A DNA stretch of 64,000 nucleotides from assembly GCF_032854445.1 (NCBI RefSeq), contig NC_088306.1, forward strand, positions 7,435,924 through 7,499,923, read 5' to 3'. Position numbers and translations under genes: made by a program. A model generated the notes under the pieces. It was not told the origin of the DNA and searched no databases. It worked only from the letters and a program-made list of their open reading frames with translations. This stretch comes from Liolophura sinensis. Taxonomy: Eukaryota; Mollusca; Polyplacophora; Chitonida; Chitonidae. Shown piece by piece: positions 48,431 to 59,437 of the stretch; the stretch's first letter is position 1; every line of letters starts with the position of its first letter.

Positions 48431-48834
48431 CTGATCAAAGGTGCATGACAACCTCTTTGTCGCAGATCAATACATATACTGAGAAAACATTTGGTTGGCA
48501 CCTTCCCTGTGACTACAAGAGCAGATTCTTACATACACACATGCATGTTGTAAGCTATTTCTTTCTTGCCTAAGGCTGGATTTGAACCCACACCTTGTGG
48601 GTCCTACCAATTCCAAAAGTAATTTGGACCTAAGGTGTATATTGTAGTCTACTGATCATTACGGTACTGCCTTTAGGTTGACATTATGCGGGCAGCTCAG
48701 CATTTACATGAAAATTAAATTTAATTCATCTACATCACGTTTGGCATAAATCTGCACTAAAATAACTTTCTGACTTGCAGAATCAGTATTATTTTTGTAC
48801 AGTACTTGTTCATGACAAAATACAATGTACTCAC

Positions 48835-48911
48835 TTATGCAGGGCAGCCACTGCTTCTCGATTTTTCAGCTGGTCTAAACCGAAGGACAGAGCAAACCTC
48901 CTCGCCAACTC
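48835..48911 (-). CDS. STAG: STAG exon 16 of window
   Basis: It encodes [20 protein letters not shown], then VAALH and part of Lys, nearly identical to vertebrate STAG ([21 protein letters not shown]). Acceptor TTGCAG|G, donor AA|GTGAGT, ends phase 2. Confidence 0.97.
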
Positions 48912-49210
48912 CTGCAACAACAGCCAACAGTGTCAAGTGTAACAACAGATCTGTCACAATCAAACGTGTTCATCATTTTATCTTGCAGTTCGGTTCTATA
49001 GTGCAGAATAACAGATACAGAATATTAAGTAAAATCAAAGACGTGCATTTCAAAGATATCAATATTCCCAATTATACTTTCATGACATTACATGTGTGTA
49101 TAAACACATATTAAACAGTGATAACAATATTCCTACATGTATATTAGGCTCAACACATCTGCAGCAGACAACATGCAGAAGAGAAAAGGCATCCTTAGAA
49201 ATACAAGATA

Positions 49211-49345
49211 TTATTTATATACTTATTTGATTGGTGTTTTACGCCAAACTCAGCAATATTTCGCCGATACAACGGCCACCAGCATTATGTTGGTAGGAAA
49301 TCAACAACCATCTTCAGATTGTTGACACACCTTCCGACGTTCCAT
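49211..49345 (-). mobile_element. SINE family 1, 3' half
   Basis: TATTTGATTGGTGTTTTACG, 'actcagcaatatttcgccga' and CACCAGCATTATGTTGG. The body is shortened. Confidence 0.75.
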
Positions 49346-49475
49346 CAACTTCTTAAAATTTATATTCTCAATTTTGAAGAGTGTGCTAACATCCCACCTG
49401 TGGGTTTCTTTTAGAGGACCACACGTACCCCCACATTGTGAGCATACAAGGACATGTGTACATCAAGATTCTCAC

Positions 49476-49544
49476 CTTAATAGACTGGAAGCTGTCTGAC
49501 GAGCGGTCAATTGTCTGCTGTTCACTCTGAACGTCCTTGAACAT
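49476..49544 (-). CDS. STAG: STAG exon 15 of window
   Basis: It encodes MFKDVQSEQQTIDRSSDSFQ, then SIK, equivalent to [24 protein letters not shown]. Acceptor AATGCAG|A, donor AAG|GTGAGA. A 92-bp tandem array starts about 20 bp upstream in the intron. Confidence 0.9.
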
Positions 49545-49559
49545 CTGCATTGACAACAC

Positions 49560-50255
49560 ACAAAAACCATTCTGTATAGAAAACCAGTATCACACAGCTA
49601 ACCAGCCATCTTGTTTTCATGTATTAGGAAGCCACATAGAACTGGATACACTATAACAATGTTCTGTATAGAAAACCAGTATCACACAGCTAACCAGATA
49701 TCCTGTTTTCATGTATCAAGAAATCACACAGAGCTGGATACACTATAACAATGTTCTGTATAGAAAACCAGTATCACACAGCTAACCAGACATCCTGTTT
49801 TCATGTATCAAGAAATCGCACAGAGCTGGATACACTATAACATTGTTCTGTATAGAAAACCAGTATCACACAGCTAACCAGATATCCTGTTTTCATGTAT
49901 CAAGAAATCGCACAGAGCTGGATACACTATAACAATGTTCTGTATAGAAAACCAGTATCACACAGCTAACCAGATATCCTGTTTTCATGTATCAAGAAAT
50001 CACACAGAGCTGGATACACCATAACAATGTTCTGTATAGAAAACCAGTATCACACAGCTAACCAGACATACTGTTTTCATGTATCAAGAAATCACACAGA
50101 GCTGGATACACTATAACAATGTTCTGTATAGAAAACCAGTATCACACAGCTAACCAGATATCTTGTTTTCATGTATCAAGAAATCACACAGAACTGGATA
50201 CACTATAACAATGTTCTGTATAGAAAGCCTGTATCATACAGCTAACCAGATATTT
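49560..50255 (+). repeat. Tandem array, 92-bp unit, about 7.5 copies (STAG intron)
   Basis: The unit starts TGTTCTGTATAGAAAACCAG and contains 'gctaaccagatatcctgttt'. Spacing is exactly 92 bp between several copies (49660, 49752, 49844). Units differ at only a few positions, so the array is young. It begins about 20 bp from exon 49476-49544. Confidence 0.95.
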
Positions 50256-50279
50256 TCAGATACATAACCAGATGTTTTC

Positions 50280-50515
50280 ATCTCCATACCCAGGAATATT
50301 TCACTTATATGACGGCGGCCAGCATTATGGTGGGAGGAAACACTGCAGAGACTGGGGGACACCCATGACCATCCGCAGGTTGCTGGAAGACCTTCCCACG
50401 TACGGCTGGAGAGGAAGCCAGCATGAGCTGGACTTGAACGCACAGTGACCGCATGGGTGAGAGGTTCCTGGGTCACTGCGCCACTCCGTGCAAACCACCT
50501 CAGCCATGGAGGCCT
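50280..50515 (-). mobile_element. SINE family 1, near full length without tail
   Basis: 'caggaatatttcacttatat', 'gcggccagcattatggtggg', GTACGGCTGGAGAGGAAGCC and the head end CCTCAGCCATGGAGGCC. It directly follows the 92-bp array. Confidence 0.88.
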
Positions 50516-50565
50516 TGTTCCACTTGTGACCTGTCACATAACTGTGAACCTGTACATAAACGTAC

Positions 50566-50667
50566 CTGTGTCAGACTGAGTACAAGAGTCTTGGCAGTGG
50601 CCACTTTGTTGATCTCCCGAGCTTTGCTCAATGTAGCCTTGATAATATCGCCATAATCATTGTAAAA
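50566..50667 (-). CDS. STAG: STAG exon 14 of window
   Basis: It encodes [20 protein letters not shown], then [14 protein letters not shown], close to [20 protein letters not shown] and CAKTLILSLQQ. Acceptor ATTTTCAG|T, donor CAG|GTACGT. Confidence 0.97.
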
Positions 50668-50735
50668 CTGAAAATAAATCGCAAAGATTTTAAGCTACAC
50701 TTTAATGATGTCAAATTCAATCAACACCTTTGAAT

Positions 50736-50930
50736 TTATTTATTTATTTATTTATTTGATTCACTTATATGATGGTGGCAAGCATTATAGATGGAGGAAA
50801 CTGAGCAGAGCCCACGGGAAACCCACAACCATCCGCAGGTTGTTGGCAGACTTTCCCATGTACGACTGGACAGGAAGCCAGCATGAACATGCGTAAAAGG
50901 CTCCTGGGCCATTGTGCTGTTAAGGAGGCA
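50736..50930 (-). mobile_element. SINE family 1, internally deleted
   Basis: A (TTTA)n tail joins directly to GATTCACTTATATGATGG, so the conserved 'gtgttttacgccgtactcaa' block is deleted. The body and part of the head follow. Confidence 0.8.
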
Positions 50931-51309
50931 CCCTTAACACCTTTGAGAGAATGACCATTAAAATAAAATGACGTTTGCTCTTTTTCATGATAAAACAAAT
51001 TACTGCATGAATATTTTACACTTTAGTCTGGTTTTGGACGGAACATCAGACAAAATCCTCATGTTTTCATTGGACAGTAATGGTCACATGGAGGATGTGT
51101 ACATTCCTGTATCCTGCTGCTGATGTCAAATGTGTCAGTGACAACTGCTTCGAATTTGACAACATTGGTCACATTGCCAAAGAGATTCACCTATACATAG
51201 CTCTTCTTGGTTGTTTTGCAGGATAAATGTGTTACATGATTACTCAGTGACAGGATACAGAAATAAATGGTGTCAGTCACCATCAGGTTCAGGTGACGCC
51301 TCACCCTTG

Positions 51310-51650
51310 ATATGAGTGAGTGAGTGCTTGGGGTTTAACCTCGTACTCAACAATTTTTCAGTCATATGACGACGAAGGAATCATTAGGGTGCATGCACAT
51401 GTAATGTGCCTCCTTGTTGCAGGACGGATTTCCACCGCTCTTTTATCTAGTGCTGTTTCACTGAGACGACATACCGAAGGCAAGTAAGCCGCACCGCCCG
51501 AGCCATTATACTGATACGGGTCAACCAGTCGTTGCACTATCCCCTTCATGCTGAACGCCAAGCGAGGAAGTTACAACTTCCTCTTTTAAAGTCTTAGGTG
51601 TGACTCGATCAAGGATTGATCCTGGATCTACCGGTCCCGAAGTGGCCCCC
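51310..51650 (-). mobile_element. SINE-like family 3, copy 2
   Basis: Aligns with 7016-7345 along its length. Left end GTGAGTGAGTGCTTGGGG, then TTTAACCTCGTACTCAACAA, which resembles the family 1 3' segment. The right end holds GGATCTACCGGTCCCGAAG. Confidence 0.7.
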
Positions 51651-52234
51651 TTGATATGAGGGTTACTGACACCACATATTTCCATATCCTAAGTATGAGG
51701 AACACTTTAACTAACATTATCGGCGCTTCCAGTTCCCCTACATCAACATCTTACCCTGATAAAATCATCCTTTTCCAAACGAATGTCAGGCATACAACAT
51801 GGTGGAGTTTTTTCTATGAAAGTTTGGGATTCAAACACCTCGGATCGAAAAATTCAGATTAAAACTGAATTTTGTGATTGGAAATATTGTCAATGAAAAA
51901 TTAAATTTCAACTACAGAAATAACAATACTCAATTTTGATACGAATCTTCAAAGAGCATCGCACTCTACATTCAATCTTTAGCAGTGAGAAAAATGGGTG
52001 AAAACTGAATACCTATTTTAAAAGGCAGTCTGTGAATTGAAGCAGTCTCTTTTAAACTCCCAAGAAATCTCATTTCTGAACTTGGCTTTATAAAATTTTG
52101 ACGTCACGAATTCCTATAAGCTGCCTGACAGGGCGGGTGAATGATAATTTAGTTAACTGTATATCAGGCTCTTTCTATCCTTTATTGCTTTTATGCCGAT
52201 CACCATGCCACAACAGTGTACTTATTTATTGCTG

Positions 52235-52352
52235 ACAGACTTTCTCATGTACCATGCAGGAAGCAAGCATGAGCTAGACTTGAACTCATAGCTATCACAC
52301 TGGGTCATTGTTCTGCATTAGCAAGCTAACCGCTAGGCCTTGGAGGCCCTAA
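52235..52352 (-). mobile_element. SINE family 1, head half
   Basis: CAAGCATGAGCTAGACTTGA, GGGTCATTGTTCTGCATTAG and CTAGGCCTTGGAGGCCC. It ends about 30 bp from exon 52379-52512. Confidence 0.75.
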
Positions 52353-52378
52353 GCGGCAGTCTACAGTTCGAGACTAAC

Positions 52379-52512
52379 CTTCATGTAGTGTTTGAACATC
52401 TCAGCCGCCGTGCGAATGTGGACAATGTTGTAGACGATGAGTTTACAGAATGAAGCCAGGAAATTCCTCTTCTTGTGCAGTTCTTCAATCTTCACATTTT
52501 CATCGAGATCAT
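52379..52512 (-). CDS. STAG: STAG exon 13 of window
   Basis: It encodes [20 protein letters not shown], then [19 protein letters not shown] and KHYMK, matching [37 protein letters not shown] position by position. Acceptor GCTTCAG|A, donor AAG|GTTAGT. Confidence 0.97.
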
Positions 52513-52639
52513 CTGAAGCAGTAGACAAAATCAGCCGATGTAGAGGAAAACCAAATTATTAGCACAGTGGAAGACAGGAAAGCTAACTTGATCTAATTTA
52601 CCATTACACACCCATAAAGATTATCTCACGAGAACCAAA

Positions 52640-52850
52640 ACCTAACGTGGAGCAGATTAGCAGGCAATAGGATGAAGGTTACATGTGCACGAACTGTAAG
52701 CAAAAACCTGACGTGGAGCAGATTAGCAGGCAATAGGATGAAGGTTACATGTGCACGAACTGTAAGCAAAAATCTGACGTGAAGCAGAATAGAAGGCAAT
52801 AGGATAATGGTTACATGTGCACGAACAGTATGCAAAAACCAAAAATCCCA
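52640..52850 (+). repeat. Tandem array, 66-bp unit, 3 copies (STAG intron)
   Basis: The unit includes 'attagcaggcaataggatga' and 'ggttacatgtgcacgaactg'. A 66-bp unit keeps a minus-strand frame open (22-residue repeat), which is not treated as coding. Confidence 0.9.
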
Positions 52851-53312
52851 AAAGTGCAATGTATACAACATTCACTCAAAAGTAAAACAAAAATTCAGTG
52901 ACCGACCAAGAGGCAGACAGATACATCTACATATAGATGGTTAGACAGACCCACAAGCAGACAGACACACAAGCAGACAGACAGACAGACACACAAACAA
53001 ACAGACACACATGCAGACAGACAGACAGACCTTACAAGTACACAAAATGGATACAACATTTACCCAAAATTAAAAAAAATTCAGTGACCGACTGACCAAC
53101 AAGCAGACAGATAAATCTACATACAGATGGTCAGACAGGCACACAAGCAGACAGACACACAAGCAGACAGACACACAAGCAGACAGACAGACATTACAAG
53201 TACACAAAATGGATACAACATTTACCCAAAAGTAAAAAAAAAAATTCAGTGAATGACTGACCAACAGGCAGACAGATAAATCTACATACAGATGGTCAGA
53301 CAGACACACAAG

Positions 53313-53350
<38 letters not shown>

Positions 53351-53386
53351 CACAAGCAGACAGACAGACAGACAAACCAGACATAC
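52850..53386 (+). repeat. Tandem array, 165-186 bp unit with CAGACAGA core
   Basis: Three units each run from 'aattcagtgaccgactgacc' through 'ctacatacagatggtcagac', a CAGACAGACACACAAG-rich stretch and 'ttacaagtacacaaaatgga'. The last unit ends at the donor of exon 53387. Minus-strand frames of Cys-Leu-Ser-Val repeats through it are artefacts. Confidence 0.9.
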
Positions 53387-53543
53387 CATCGTCATCCTCC
53401 ACAAAAACTTTGTCTGTGAGGAAGCCACTAAGCTGGCCCTGCAGATTTTTGTCAGACTCATACACTAGGCACTTAAGCAGAGGATTTGTCTCCGCTATCT
53501 GCTTGCTGAACACCACCAACAAGTCACAGATAGTGATGAATGC
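53387..53543 (-). CDS. STAG: STAG exon 12 of window
   Basis: It encodes AFITICDLLVVFSKQIAETN, then LKCLVYESDKNLQGQLSGFL and TDKVFVEDDD, clear STAG sequence. Acceptor TTTGCAG|G. The donor G|GTATGT is immediately followed by a long CAGACAGA-type tandem array (52850-53386), so the intron's first bases belong to the repeat. Confidence 0.93.
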
Positions 53544-54192
53544 CTGCAAACCGAAACAACCAAGAAGCGACTGAATCAAATGAGACTGTAACCACGAAAT
53601 ATACCATGATAATTTAAACGTTTCCATGGAAATATGCACCCATTTGTTCAATTTGGAGAATGTAGCAATTTCTTTCTGGACAAACAATTTAATTTTTCAG
53701 GTGCTCAATAACATGTTGTTTTAATTCCAAAATCTTTTTGCATATGAATGAGCAACTTTCAGGGCAATTATATACACCTTTTATAATTTTAATATAGGAG
53801 ACAAACTACATTTTATGAGATTCGCAAGAAGTATAATTTTATCAGCTTATAAAGAATAATGCTCTCAGTATATGTGTGAGTAAGCATTTTGTGAGCATGA
53901 GAGAAGGTTGAAGAACAACATTAAAGGAGGTGATTTAAAAATTCGAATTTTGGCAAGAAATATCAAAAATTGAGACAACATTTTTTCTTTTGAATCTATA
54001 CCGCTTTGCATTTCTTAAGTTACATGTCCATTTTTTTTATTATATCTTACACTAAATGAACGAACAAAGAAGCAATTGAATAAAATAAGAGGGTAATCTG
54101 GAAATGAAATCCATTAATTTAAATATTTTTAAGCATTTCCGTTAACACTGTTCTACTCTACAGATTCTAAAACTCTGAATTCCCTGAGTTAC

Positions 54193-54285
54193 CTCTTCGT
54201 CTACCCTGTTGACTGGGTGGAACAGCAACTCCTGAGAGTGCCTCATTAACTGTTCTAACCTCTTCTTCAACAGGAGCACCTCATT
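54193..54285 (-). CDS. STAG: STAG exon 11 of window
   Basis: It encodes NEVLLLKKRLEQLMRHSQEL, then LFHPVNRVDEE, the helix before the conserved VNTPVKEQAF segment. Acceptor CTCTTCAG|A, donor GAG|GTAACT. Confidence 0.9.
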
Positions 54286-54921
54286 CTGAAGAGAAAATAA
54301 AAATATTTAAACATCCTGGACAACGAGTCTCACTTACTTTTCTTAGATATCTTTTTTTTAGTATTAATACCAAAACTATTTAATACTGACATGGAAATTT
54401 TTGCTACACACTGGGACACTCTTAAGTATAAAGCTAATGAAATCTGTGTAGGAAATCAATCCCATTAAATATTACTGTAGATTCTGCAATACTTGCACAT
54501 ACAGTTAAATAACTGTAAATTACTGTTTAGTTACCTCACATAGTACATTCTGTAAGATGGTATGTAAGCTATGTCCCACCTGGTGTCCTTAGCACCAGAC
54601 AGTGTGAGCAAAGACAATTGTCCTTCTAATCTTATAGCATAGGAAAATGCCTCTTTTAGAATCGCTGTCAGCAATGAAGTATTTGTTACCTTTGTATAAT
54701 TTTTAGCTCTCCAGATAATCTGAGTTTTTCTGTAAAGCTTAAGTGGTGTGGTGTTGTTTTTTTTTTGTACAACCATAGCTTGCTGCTCCCTGACAGAGTA
54801 GCAAACAAACATGGAGCTTTTTTCGTAACTGTCAACATGGAGTGGCCATTTTGTTTTTGTCTACACTAGAGCGTTCACGAGATTTCCAACTTGGGGCCGT
54901 TTTATGGAATGCTACACTGAC

Positions 54922-55005
54922 CTTGTCCGGGCTGGCTTCACCGTCAACTTTCTGCAGGTACCAGAGCACAGCCATGGAGCAGGCCGCGATTGACTTACAG
55001 ACAAC
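54922..55005 (-). CDS. STAG: STAG exon 10 of window
   Basis: It encodes VVCKSIAACSMAVLWYLQKV, then DGEASPDK, like the family's [23 protein letters not shown] helix. Acceptor TTACCAG|G, donor AAG|GTCAGT. Confidence 0.92.
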
Positions 55006-55092
55006 CTGGTAACAAATAACAACATAAGATAACGGTTATATTTCTTGATGTATCTGATTCTTGCTAAATGCCATGCTCAAGGCATTTTTCAC

Positions 55093-55312
55093 TTTATTTA
55101 TTTATTTATTTGATTGATGTTTTACGCTATACTCAACAGTATTCACTTATACGGCGGCGGCCAGCATTATGGTGGCAGGAAAGCAGGTTGCTGCCAGACG
55201 TTCATACGTACGGCCGGAGAGGAAACCAGCATAAGCTGCACTTGAACTGACAGCGACTGTATTGGTGAGAGGCTCCTGGGTCATTGCGCTGTGTGGCATG
55301 CCAACTGCTTCA
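55093..55312 (-). mobile_element. SINE family 1, internally deleted
   Basis: TTTATTTATTTATTTGATTG tail, 'ggcggcggccagcattatgg', AGCAGGTTGCTGCCAGACG and a head region with GTGAGAGGCTCCTGGGT. About 35 bp of body are missing. Confidence 0.85.
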
Positions 55313-55384
55313 TTTCACGTACGACTTTGGTCAGTTTTGAGGGTGAAGGAAATTGCAAAGTCCAGGACAAACCATCACCCTTTG

Positions 55385-55480
55385 AAGTGTGCCCTCAGCA
55401 CAAGCTGGACTTGAACTCACAGCAACTGCATTGGTGAGAGACTCCTGGGTCATTACGCTGCATTAGCGCACTAATCAACA
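55385..55480 (-). mobile_element. SINE family 1, head fragment
   Basis: 'cacaagctggacttgaactc', TTGGTGAGAGACTCCTGGGT and GCATTAGCGCACTAA: a second head piece close to the preceding copy. Confidence 0.75.
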
Positions 55481-55632
55481 GCCCACAATTATGAATATTT
55501 GCATGATATAAAGTCATTTTTGTGATGACATGCCCTCAATTTGAGGTCATCATTCTTATTTTGAGCTTTAAAAACTGTGCGAATGACCAAACATTTTGAG
55601 CCCTGGAGTAAGATGTGACCATTTCTTCTCAC

Positions 55633-55720
55633 CTCCTCGGGTATAGCATTGTTCTCACTGGCTGTCCTGACGATGTGGAAGAGGTCATCCCATAGATTCC
55701 AGCTGGATAGGTTGTGACAG
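55633..55720 (-). CDS. STAG: STAG exon 9 of window
   Basis: It encodes CHNLSSWNLWDDLFHIVRTA, then SENNAIPEE, corresponding to the [20 protein letters not shown] and MPEQ region. Acceptor TTGGCAG|C, donor GAG|GTGAGA, ends phase 0. Confidence 0.92.
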
Positions 55721-55931
55721 CTGCCAATCAAAAACATACACATGATATAGAACACAGATACAAGGAAGACAGATTTAATTCTCAACTTCGCGAACACTAA
55801 ATTTAAAGCACAGAATTCCAGTTTACAAGCGAGAACATCTCTCTTCGTAACAATCAGAAAATTACACGTGAAATAAAAGATTCATATGAGGAAGACAAAT
55901 TTAATGTAGAGATTAGTGCACAGAAAATTTT

Positions 55932-56040
55932 TGTGTTTATTCATGTGATTGGTGTCTCACACTGTACCCAAGAATATTTCATGTATACAACAGCCAGCAT
56001 TATGGTGTGTGGGAATCAGGCAGAACCCATGACCCCCAGA
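55932..56040 (-). mobile_element. SINE family 1, 3' fragment
   Basis: GTGATTGGTGTCTCACACTG, 'acccaagaatatttcatgta' and GCCAGCATTATGGTG. Confidence 0.75.
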
Positions 56041-56210
56041 GACTTCAAAGCGTGCAAGTAGTTCTGTCAAATCTGTAGATACATGGGCACTACCAGAAAT
56101 TACTGATGGGGGTACTAAAATTCACTCCATCATCCTTCAGCATATGTTCACAGAGACAGATAACAGGCACAGTAGGACAATATGATCGCTCAATATTGAT
56201 GAGTGTGTTG

Positions 56211-56420
56211 GGGGGCCTCCGTGGCTCAGTTGGTTAGCACGCCAGCGCAGCGTAATGACCCAGAAGCCTCTCACCAATGCGGTCGCTGTGAGTCTAGCTC
56301 GCGCTGGCTCCCTGTACGGCCATACATGGGAAGCTCTGTCACCATCATGCAGGTCGCCATCGTATAAGTGAAATACTCTTGAGTTCGGCATAAAACACCA
56401 ATCAAATAAATAAATACTGA
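56211..56420 (+). mobile_element. SINE family 1, body-deleted
   Basis: The head (GGGGCCTCCGTGGCTCAGTT) has an intact A box and the tail (CATAAAACACCAATCAAATA) is present. About 55 bp of the central body are missing. It is antisense to STAG. Confidence 0.9.
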
Positions 56421-56477
56421 TGGGTGTATAAAGAAATCCCACTATCACCCTTCAGCTGTTTCCCATTTAACACTCAC

Positions 56478-56548
56478 TTGTAAAAAGCATAGATTCTCTT
56501 CAGGCTAGCCACCAGGGTAAATGTGTCGTCATCGTCTGGCTGCTCCCC
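56478..56548 (-). CDS. STAG: STAG exon 8 of window
   Basis: It encodes GEQPDDDDTFTLVASLKRIY, then AFY and two bases of the next codon. The acidic DDDD run and SLKRI are conserved. Acceptor TTTTCAG|G, donor CAA|GTGAGT, ends phase 2. Confidence 0.92.
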
Positions 56549-56970
56549 CTGAAAACACAGAAATTCATCTGAAATACATGTAGTTTTCTTGGCCCACAAG
56601 CTGACACACTCATTTCCAGAGCAATGACAGCAGATTCATTATAACCTGCATTTAAATCTCTTTTAACCGCATTAAGTTCACAAGACAACAAGAAGAGGGT
56701 TACAACTGACAAGCAGAAAGAATACGCTACAACAGACAGCTTGTTTGCAGCATCCAATTTGTCCTTTTATATGGAGCAGTGCTTTACACTTATTAGAGGA
56801 TATACTGCTGAGAAATAAGAGAAAATTTCCAACTGCTGCAACATCCCATGTACGGGATTTTGTATCATCTAGCACTTAGAACCCTTGGTATGTCAGTAGC
56901 AAATACTCATTCAAATATTCACCCCCAAAGATAAAACGACCCAACTTACACAAATTTATTTTTCTCTCAC

Positions 56971-57114
56971 CTCAGCAAAGAAATCCTGCATGGCTTCCTT
57001 GAACTTTACCGCCAGACTGTCTATAAGTGTGCTGCGTGCCACATCGCATTTCCCGGCAATTGCAAACTCATCTGAACACAATGACTCGAACACTTTGGAA
57101 CAAGCTTCCAAAAC
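56971..57114 (-). CDS. STAG: STAG exon 7 of window
   Basis: It encodes VLEACSKVFESLCSDEFAIA, then DVARSTLIDSLAVKF and MQDFFAE, matching the [20 protein letters not shown] and DIARSQLIDEFVDRF segments. Acceptor CATGCAG|G, donor GAG|GTGAGA. Confidence 0.95.
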
Positions 57115-57199
57115 CTGCATGTCCAACAGATAATCCTTTTATTCACTCAATTATTTGACTTAAAAGTGTTTTTGCACTATACAAAACTTCAACAGTTGG

Positions 57200-57362
57200 A
57201 TTTGATTTGATTGGTGTTTTATGTCCCACTCAAGAATATTGCACTTATATGACAGTATTATGGTGGGAGGAAACCAGGCAGTGCCCAGGGAAACTCTTGA
57301 CCATCCGCAGGTTGCTGCAAGAGCTTCCCACTTACAGCCGGAGAGGATGTGACCATGAGGGC
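57200..57362 (-). mobile_element. SINE family 1, partial
   Basis: TTTGATTGGTGTTTTATGTC, 'tattatggtgggaggaaacc', ATCCGCAGGTTGCTGCAAG and CCGGAGAGGATG. The head is missing. Confidence 0.82.
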
Positions 57363-57939
57363 GCAACAGAGGCCCGCTTTCAAGTTAGAAAATCTTACGT
57401 TGTTTTTAAAAATTGTATCTGTGATTCCTAAAATGTTGACACAGACATTTAAAAACTGAAATTCATGACTTCTAAACTCAAAATTCATCGCACAAATGTT
57501 AATGTTAAATGTTTTTTAAATTAAAATGTTTTTAATGTTAAAGCAATTATTTTTTATTGCATATGCATACTGCCTTCATACCACACAAAGAAGCCACATG
57601 ACCTTTTTCAATAATGCATTTCTGTTGCAAGAAAACCAAGTAGTAACAAGGTAGGGGAAAAAAACAAGAACGGTCTTCAAACAGTTAGAAACACATGTAC
57701 CTATATCTTTGGCCGATGCGCAAATACTCAATCCAGCTACATAACACACTCCAATTAACATTCACACAATGTCTGAAACAAAAATTAATGACTTTCCTCG
57801 AAATTTTCAAAATTCATGATTTTTTTCATCACTTTCTCTGAAATTTTCAAAATCCATCACTTTTTCATGACAATTCATCACTGGAAAATTTGTTCCCAAC
57901 TATTCAGGTTTTTTATGACAGTGGCAACCTTTCTCTTAC

Positions 57940-57999
57940 CTCCATGTCTGTGTGCTTTTCCACTATCTCGTGTAGATATCTTAGTAAAGCTTCCAAACT
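57940..57999 (-). CDS. STAG: STAG exon 6 of window
   Basis: A 60-bp exon encoding SLEALLRYLHEIVEKHTDME, the helix corresponding to LDALLKQIKFVVEKHVE. Acceptor TTTTCCAG|A, donor GAG|GTAAGA. Confidence 0.92.
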
Positions 58000-58139
58000 C
58001 TGGAAAACAGAAGATTGTAGAGATGTTATTCCAAACTTTCAAACACAATTGTGAATGCTGTAAGCTGTAATATACTGCAGCCACAATCTCCACTTACTAG
58101 TATCAACACTGTCGCCACTCCATCACAAGTACATGTAAT

Positions 58140-58590
58140 CACATGTATGCCCCTGGGGCCAATCTTTAGTCCCGTTCCCAATGATCTACTTCCCATTTGG
58201 CAACCATAAATGTCCCAACAGGGAATTGATTTCCCAAAATACACACTTGTCAGAGAATAATCTACATGGGCCAATATTTGACCCCTTTCCCAATGGTCTG
58301 TTTCCCGGTTTGCAGCCACAAATGTCCCAACAGGGAACTGATTTCCCAAAATACACACTGGTCAGAGAATAATCTACATGGGCCGATATTTGACCCCATT
58401 CCCAATGGTCTGTTTCCCGGTTTGCAGCCACAAACGTCCCAACAGGGAACTGATTTCCCAAAATACACACTTGTAAGAGAATAATCTACATGGGCCGATA
58501 TTTGACCCCATTCCCAATGGTCTGTTTCCCGGTTTGCAGCCACAAATGTCCCAACTGGGAACTGATTTCCCCAAAACATACACTTTTCAG
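58140..58590 (-). repeat. Tandem array, 112-bp unit, about 4 copies (STAG intron)
   Basis: The segment 'aatgtcccaacagggaactg' recurs every 112 bp (58211, 58323, 58435, 58547). Units are nearly identical. A multi-copy minus-strand frame (CGCKPGNRPLG) results from the repeat and is not called. Confidence 0.93.
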
Positions 58591-58654
58591 ATATCCAACT
58601 TGTTTCTTATTCAATGTTTGAAAAGTTGGGGTAAGATATACAGTAATATGAGAA

Positions 58655-58910
58655 GTGAAGGTTTGTGAATGAGAGTTGATTTTGATCAAGTTGAATATGC
58701 TTTTTTTAAATTTTTTTATTTAAAGGGTTTTGAGTTTAATTTTGATTAGCCTAAATATGCATTGACAACTTTCTATTCAAAAGTTTGTGAGTTTGAGTTT
58801 GACCAACTTGAACATGTACTGACAAGTTTTTATTCAAAGGATTGTGAGTTTGACTTTGATCAACCTGAATATGAGTTGACAAGTTTTAATTTAAGATTTG
58901 TGATCTAGGT
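58655..58910 (+). repeat. Diverged tandem repeat, about 57-70 bp unit, 4 copies
   Basis: 'gtgagtttgagtttgaccaa' type units followed by 'cattgacaac/tactgacaag' and TTTATTCAAA. It lies next to the 112-bp array. Confidence 0.65.
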
Positions 58911-59105
58911 TTGTAAGTACCAAGTAATACAGCGCTTACAAATCACAGCTCCATGGTGCACTTTTTTTCACAAAATAATTTAATTTGCATTAAAATTTTG
59001 CTTCCAGCTGCTCTGAAATGCTTCCAGTCATCAAAAACGCATTTGTCCCTCGTCACAAGGTTGACGCATTCCCAGAATCCTCTCTTAGAATTCAGCTAGA
59101 GTTAC

Positions 59106-59195
59106 CTTTTCCTGGCGACTGGTTGTGTAGATCTCCAGGTCAAAGTATTGAGGAATTTGTAAGAGGTTTGTCACCTTTTCTGCATCCATCAGGTA
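59106..59195 (-). CDS. STAG: STAG exon 5 of window
   Basis: It encodes [20 protein letters not shown] followed by [10 protein letters not shown], almost the same as the vertebrate [20 protein letters not shown] segment. Acceptor TTGTTACAG|T, donor AAAG|GTAACT. Confidence 0.95.
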
Positions 59196-59437
59196 CTGTA
59201 ACAAGAGATACATAATGTATTAGATATCAAACCACTTTATAAATGTAACAAGGCATTCAGCGAATACCGTTATCTGGCCTGACTGAGCAGTTCATAAAAC
59301 TGCATAATGTTCAAGTCATGTGATACATTCAAATATTGACTTCCTAAACGAAAAAAATGCAACCCTGTGAATAGCTGAGCAAAATGTTGAGCTATGAGGT
59401 AAAAGACTTGGTCTGATATGTAAACCGCTACTGACAA

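Noticed and set aside
49560-50255. Regularly spaced repeats considered as a CRISPR-like array
   Set aside because: The units are contiguous with no unique spacers, and the DNA is animal genomic sequence.
53070-53687. 205-codon minus-strand frame
   Set aside because: Only its 53387-53543 part is real (STAG exon 12). The remainder is intron and CAGACAGA repeat translated as Cys-Leu-Ser-Val.
58186-58579. Overlapping minus-strand frames with CGCKPGNRPLG repeats
   Set aside because: Products of the 112-bp intronic array; no independent gene evidence.
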